A stretch of DNA of 64,000 nt. Origin: Algoriphagus kandeliae (GTDB lineage: Bacteria > Bacteroidota > Bacteroidia > Cytophagales > Cyclobacteriaceae). Under the pieces are notes generated by a model. The model was not told the origin of the DNA. It did not search any database and saw nothing but the letters and a program-made list of their open reading frames with translations. Each line of letters begins with the position of its first letter. Positions within the stretch are counted from its first letter, which is position 1. Below, piece after piece: positions 60,691-64,000 of the stretch. Location of the stretch: the NCBI RefSeq assembly GCF_004571135.1, contig NZ_SPSB01000001.1, positions 620,001 to 684,000 on the forward strand, given 5' to 3'. A program made the position numbers and the translations under genes.

Positions 60691-61659
60691 ATGTCAATTT
60701 TAGTATATATAGAGCATGCAGAAGGAAAAGTAAAGAAGACTAGCTTGGAAGCTGTTTCCTTTGCTAATGCACTTGCTGCAAAGACTGGAGAAGGAGAAGT
60801 AGTGGCTCTCGCCCTAGGAACAATTGGTCAAGATGAACTTGCATCTGTTGGAAAAGCGGGTGCATCAAAGGTGTTACATGGTTCTGACGATCGTCTGACC
60901 GCTGGAGTAATTCAAGCTCATGCAAGTGCTGTTGCTCAAGCATTCGAAAAAGTAGGAGCAAAGACAGTTGTGTTGGCAAAATCCTCTTTAGGTGATGCTG
61001 TGGCTGCTCGATTGGCGATAAAAATCAATGCTGCTTTGGTATCCAATGTGGTAGAATTGCCTGATACAAGTGCAGGATATAAAGTGAAGCGAAGCATTTT
61101 CACAGGAAAAGCATTTGCAGAAACAGAAGTTACCACCGAAAATAAGATTCTTGCTATCAAGAAAAATGCGGTAGATCTTAAAACTGATGGTGGTGATGCT
61201 ACAGTTGAAACTTTCGATGTTTCTTTGTCAGACGCTGATTTTGCATCCAAAATTACGTCAACTGAGCGTGCTACTGGAGAAGTTTTGCTTCCAGAGGCAG
61301 ATATAGTGGTTTCAGGAGGTCGAGGATTGAAGGGTCCTGAGAATTGGGGAATGATCGAAGATTTAGCCAAAACTTTGGGAGCTGCAACGGGCTGTTCTAA
61401 GCCTGTTTCAGATATTGGTTGGAGACCTCATCACGAACACGTAGGACAAACCGGAGTGAAAGTTGCTCCAAGTTTATATATCGCAATAGGAATTTCAGGT
61501 GCTATTCAGCATCTTGCAGGGGTTAACTCTTCAAAATGCATTGTGGTGGTTAATAAAGATCCAGAGGCTCCTTTCTTTAAGGCTGCCGATTATGGAATTG
61601 TTGGAGATGCATTTGAAGTAGTCCCTAAGTTGAATGAAGCATTAAAAGCTGAACTTTAA
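60691..61659 (+). CDS. etfA: Electron transfer flavoprotein alpha subunit
   Basis: 322 residues. The C-terminal FAD domain has VVSGGRGLKGPENWGMIEDL, GCSKPVSDIGWRPHHEHVGQ followed by T-G-V-K-V-A-P, and GISGAIQHLAG. N-terminal domain matches the beta-subunit fold. It holds the redox FAD of the heterodimer with EtfB. Terminator-free junction to the next gene: a GTG start follows five bases after the stop. Confidence 0.97.
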   Translation: MSILVYIEHAEGKVKKTSLEAVSFANALAAKTGEGEVVALALGTIGQDELASVGKAGASKVLHGSDDRLTAGVIQAHASAVAQAFEKVGAKTVVLAKSSLGDAVAARLAIKINAALVSNVVELPDTSAGYKVKRSIFTGKAFAETEVTTENKILAIKKNAVDLKTDGGDATVETFDVSLSDADFASKITSTERATGEVLLPEADIVVSGGRGLKGPENWGMIEDLAKTLGAATGCSKPVSDIGWRPHHEHVGQTGVKVAPSLYIAIGISGAIQHLAGVNSSKCIVVVNKDPEAPFFKAADYGIVGDAFEVVPKLNEALKAEL

Positions 61660-61664
61660 TTTTT

Positions 61665-62261
61665 GTGGAAAAGGAAATCGAACTGGAAATTTTAGGTCTT
61701 TCGTCAAACCACTCCCAGTCAGGATCATTCACACTGGTTTTAGGGGAAGTTGGTGGGATTAGAAGGTTGCCCATCGTCATCGGCATGTTTGAGGCACAAG
61801 CCATTGCTTTGGAAATTGAAAAGATTGTTCCTAATCGTCCCATGACGCATGATTTGTTTAAATCTTTTGCGCATGGATTCAATTTTGAAATCGATCGGAT
61901 TGTGATCACTGACATGAAAGAGGGTGTTTACTATGCCAAAATTGTTTGTAAAAGCGAATTAACGGAGGTAGATATTGATGCAAGACCTTCCGATGCCATT
62001 GCAATTGCAATTCGATTTGGTTGCCCGATTTTCTGCAGTGAAAAAGTCATGTCTGAAGGCGGTGTAGAGCACTTCGATGTAGAAAGTACCGAACCTCAGT
62101 CTTCGAAGCCTTCCGCCAAACCGAGTTTCTCCGCTAAAAAGGAACCATCTCTAAAAGATTATAGCTTAGACAAGCTGAATCAGATGCTTGAAAAGGCAAT
62201 CAATAATGAGGATTATGAAAAAGCGGCTAGAATTCGGGATGAAATTAATAAGCGAAATTAA
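61665..62261 (+). CDS. Bifunctional nuclease family protein (DUF151 plus UVR motif)
   Basis: 198 residues from a GTG start, five bases after etfA. Residues about 1-135 form the DUF151/BFN domain: E-V-G-G-I-R-R-L-P-I-V-I-G-M-F-E-A-Q-A-I (conserved P-I-x-I-G-x-x-E-A), H-D-L-F-K-S, and ARPSDAIAIAIRFGCPIF. A Ser/Pro linker follows, then a UVR coiled hairpin (LDKLNQMLEKAINNEDYEKA). Related proteins have DNase/RNase activity. Its placement with etfBA is common in Bacteroidota, as I recall. Confidence 0.92.
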   Translation: MEKEIELEILGLSSNHSQSGSFTLVLGEVGGIRRLPIVIGMFEAQAIALEIEKIVPNRPMTHDLFKSFAHGFNFEIDRIVITDMKEGVYYAKIVCKSELTEVDIDARPSDAIAIAIRFGCPIFCSEKVMSEGGVEHFDVESTEPQSSKPSAKPSFSAKKEPSLKDYSLDKLNQMLEKAINNEDYEKAARIRDEINKRN

Positions 62262-62270
62262 ATTTTAATG

Positions 62271-62296
62271 AAAGCCTGAGTAATCAGGCTTTTTTC
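62271..62296 (+). terminator. Intrinsic terminator after the etf operon
   Basis: Nine-pair stem (62271-62279 with 62284-62292), GTAA loop, then T-run. Confidence 0.85.
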
Positions 62297-62346
62297 TTGT
62301 GGTTCGCTTCTCTATTTTTAAGCCCGATTGAATCATACAAATATTT

Positions 62347-63630
62347 ATGGATTATATAAGAGGTGCATTTGGACTATTTGTCATTGTAGTTATTGCCTAT
62401 ATTTTTTCAGCTAATAGAAAAAAGGTCGACTGGAGACTGGTATTCATAGGAATTGGTTTACAGTTGGTTTTCGGTTTGTTGATTACTAAAGTTCCTCTTG
62501 TTGCAAGCGGCTTTTCTGCTCTATCAAGTGCATTTGTAAAGTTTTTGAGCTTTAGTGAAGAAGGTGCACGCTTTATTTTTGGTGATTTAGCTGGAGACAG
62601 CTTTGGATTTATTTTCGCTTTTAAGGTTTTACCTACCATTATTTTCTTTTCTACTGTTTCTGCTGGATTGTATTACTTGGGTATTCTTCAGAAAGTGGTC
62701 TTTGGGATTGCTTGGATTATGGCTCGAACCATGCGTTTATCAGGTCCGGAAAGCCTTTCTGCAGCTGGTAATATCTTTTTGGGGCAAACAGAGGCCCCTT
62801 TACTGGTGCGGCCTTTTATCCCTAACATGACCAAATCCGAATTGATGTGTCTGATGACAGGTGGTATGGCTACCATTGCCGGCGGAGTTTTGGCTGGTTA
62901 TGTTGCTTTTTTGGGTGGCGATAGTTTGGAAGAGCAAAGTAAGTTTGCGGCCTATTTATTGGGCGCAAGTATAATGAATGCGCCAGCGGCCATCGTTCTT
63001 TCTAAAATTTTTATTCCTGAAGTGGAAAAAGAAAGGGTTCAGGAAAAACTGGAAGTGAACAAGGAAAGTATGGGGGTGAATCTTATCGATGCCATGTCCA
63101 TTGGGGCTTCAGAAGGATTAAAGCTTGCCTTGAACGTGGGAGCCATGCTTCTTGCTTTCATTGCCGTAATCGGTGCAGTGAATTACTTTTTGGAGGATAT
63201 AGTAGGAGGAGTCACTGGAATCAACGGCTTTGTGCTTGATTCTACAGGTGGACAGTTTTCGGGATTTTCTTTGGAGTATATTTTTGGTCAGATTTTCCGG
63301 GTTTTTGCTTGGGTGATCGGGGTAGAATGGACTGATACCTTGCAAGTTGGAAGTTTGCTAGGACAAAAGACTGTAATCAATGAATTTGTGGCTTATTTAA
63401 GCCTTTCTGAGATGAAAGCTGCTGGTACACTTTCTGATAAATCAATTGTCATTGCAACCTATGCCTTGTGTGGCTTTTCTAATTTTAGCTCTATTGCAAT
63501 TCAATTGGGAGGTATCGGAATTATCGCTCCGAATAAGCAGGGAACGCTAAGTAAACTTGGTTTAATATCTTTATTCGCAGCGTCTTTGGCTTGTTTGATG
63601 ACAGCCACAATCGCTGGAATGCTTTTCTAA
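62347..63630 (+). CDS. nupC: NupC/CNT family nucleoside transporter
   Basis: 427 residues, about ten TM plus re-entrant loops. CNT hallmarks: G-Q-T-E-A-P-L-L-V-R-P-F (about 144-155), L-M-T-G-G-M-A-T-I-A-G-G-V-L-A-G-Y (about 167-183), and in the second half N-E-F-V-A-Y (about 345). It couples nucleoside uptake to H+ or Na+. It stands between two terminators, so it is monocistronic. Specificity (pyrimidine or purine) cannot be read. Confidence 0.94.
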   Translation: MDYIRGAFGLFVIVVIAYIFSANRKKVDWRLVFIGIGLQLVFGLLITKVPLVASGFSALSSAFVKFLSFSEEGARFIFGDLAGDSFGFIFAFKVLPTIIFFSTVSAGLYYLGILQKVVFGIAWIMARTMRLSGPESLSAAGNIFLGQTEAPLLVRPFIPNMTKSELMCLMTGGMATIAGGVLAGYVAFLGGDSLEEQSKFAAYLLGASIMNAPAAIVLSKIFIPEVEKERVQEKLEVNKESMGVNLIDAMSIGASEGLKLALNVGAMLLAFIAVIGAVNYFLEDIVGGVTGINGFVLDSTGGQFSGFSLEYIFGQIFRVFAWVIGVEWTDTLQVGSLLGQKTVINEFVAYLSLSEMKAAGTLSDKSIVIATYALCGFSNFSSIAIQLGGIGIIAPNKQGTLSKLGLISLFAASLACLMTATIAGMLF

Positions 63631-63651
63631 CTAGAAAAAGATGAAATAAAA

Positions 63652-63676
63652 AAAGGTCGGCTTCAAGCCGACCTTT
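63652..63676. terminator. Bidirectional terminator between nupC and the M28 gene
   Basis: Ten-pair stem (63652-63661 with 63667-63676), five-base loop, flanked by an A-run on the left and T-rich bases on the right. Confidence 0.85.
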
Positions 63677-63695
63677 GTTGTTTAGATGAATTTGG

Positions 63696-64000
63696 TTAAT
63701 TCAATCCATATAATTCTTTCGAAACGCCTTCATATTTATCACCAGCATTCCATAGCGGTTTATTGGAATCATTGGCGATTAATTCGGCCGCGAGAATGTA
63801 AGATTTCCAGTATTTGACAGCATAATCCAAGTCAAAATTATCCACTTGGTCACCAGGCTTATGATAGTATTTATTGATTTCGTCATCGAAAGCCCGGAAG
63901 CCTAATGAGAAGGTTGGAGAAGGGATTCCTTTTCTGGCAAAATTAACATTGTCAGAACGATCGTATAGACCTTGCTCAGGAGCAGGGTCTGCAATGGCCT
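63696..64000 (-). CDS. M28 family peptidase, C-terminal part (cut by the window end)
   Basis: The stop codon TAA is at 63698-63696 and the frame is open to the window edge, giving about 101 residues. The fragment contains D-R-S-D-N-V-N-F-A-R-K-G-I-P and an E-I-N-K-Y-Y-H-K-P-G-D motif, where the His is the last zinc ligand of M28 peptidases (D-N-x-x-F...Y-H). It resembles the bacterial PQ-type or leucine aminopeptidase group. It differs in this C-terminal region from the M28 enzyme at 44975, which continues into a fibronectin domain. Confidence 0.85.
   Translation of the reverse strand, partial: AIADPAPEQGLYDRSDNVNFARKGIPSPTFSLGFRAFDDEINKYYHKPGDQVDNFDLDYAVKYWKSYILAAELIANDSNKPLWNAGDKYEGVSKELYGLN

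Noticed and set aside
60936..61370. 144-residue minus-strand frame over etfA
   Set aside because: Antisense to etfA; low-complexity Ser/Thr/Ala content typical of a shadow frame.

Overview
The window looks like chromosomal core sequence from a member of the Bacteroidota, most plausibly family Cyclobacteriaceae (Algoriphagus-like). The grounds are modest G+C, several TAnnTTTG-type -7 elements, many short exported proteins and lipoproteins with Bacteroidota-style signals, a Bacteroidota histone H1-like small gene, an alpha-oxoamine synthase of a type common in that phylum, and DUF6503/DUF3817/DUF1015/DUF4442 genes. The genus is inference. I see no rRNA, tRNA, CRISPR array, insertion sequence, prophage or integrase. 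No stretch over 300 bases lacks a gene; the longest gaps are 44080-44321 and 42596-42817.

Layout. 46-4733: DUF2256 mini-gene, membrane protein, exported TPR protein, Lrp-type regulator, Nudix hydrolase, MATE exporter. 4793-12710: exported M24 peptidase, MFS exporter, prfB with its programmed frameshift, the overlapping mgsA-pfkA pair, and an S9 oligopeptidase. 12914-16036: mscL, an ECF sigma factor / membrane protein / Spy-like operon, and an Nramp homologue with unusual metal-site motifs. 16119-21287: alpha/beta hydrolase, rmuC, and the potassium uptake pair trkA-trkH. 21284-25325: an Lhr-type helicase and ATP-dependent DNA ligase. 25451-31464: CHRD-like lipoprotein, a 1041-residue Asp-box protein, M1 aminopeptidase, histone H1-like gene. 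31566-36362: alpha-oxoamine synthase divergent from biotin carboxylase-DUF1015-Maf.

36379-38301: three overlapping genes of unknown role (kinase-like, DUF3817, possible psi-like). 38372-44879: thioesterase, pcm, riboflavin synthase, exported FGE-like lipoprotein, an HTH regulator in very A+T-rich surroundings, an outer-membrane-type protein and fatty-acid-hydroxylase pair, ferritin. 44975-53772: M28 peptidase, DinB-PhzF-potassium channel operon, S10 carboxypeptidase, GluQ-RS, small exported proteins, M48 peptidase. 53831-64000: exonuclease and Mpl, membrane protein, dnaB, MDR oxidoreductase, TPR protein, etfBA with a bifunctional nuclease, nupC, and a partial M28 peptidase.

Themes: housekeeping (translation termination, replication, peptidoglycan recycling, glycolysis, ETF), K+ and osmotic control (TrkAH, MscL, a separate K channel), and a heavy load of exported peptidases (M24, M1, two M28, S10, M48), which fits a peptide-degrading heterotroph. 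Two points go beyond simple ORF calling: small genes at 46-189 and 31288-31464 were recovered by reading the bases, and prfB extends to 8500 through a +1 frameshift. Many gene ends carry clear intrinsic terminators, often with GAAA or short A/T loops.
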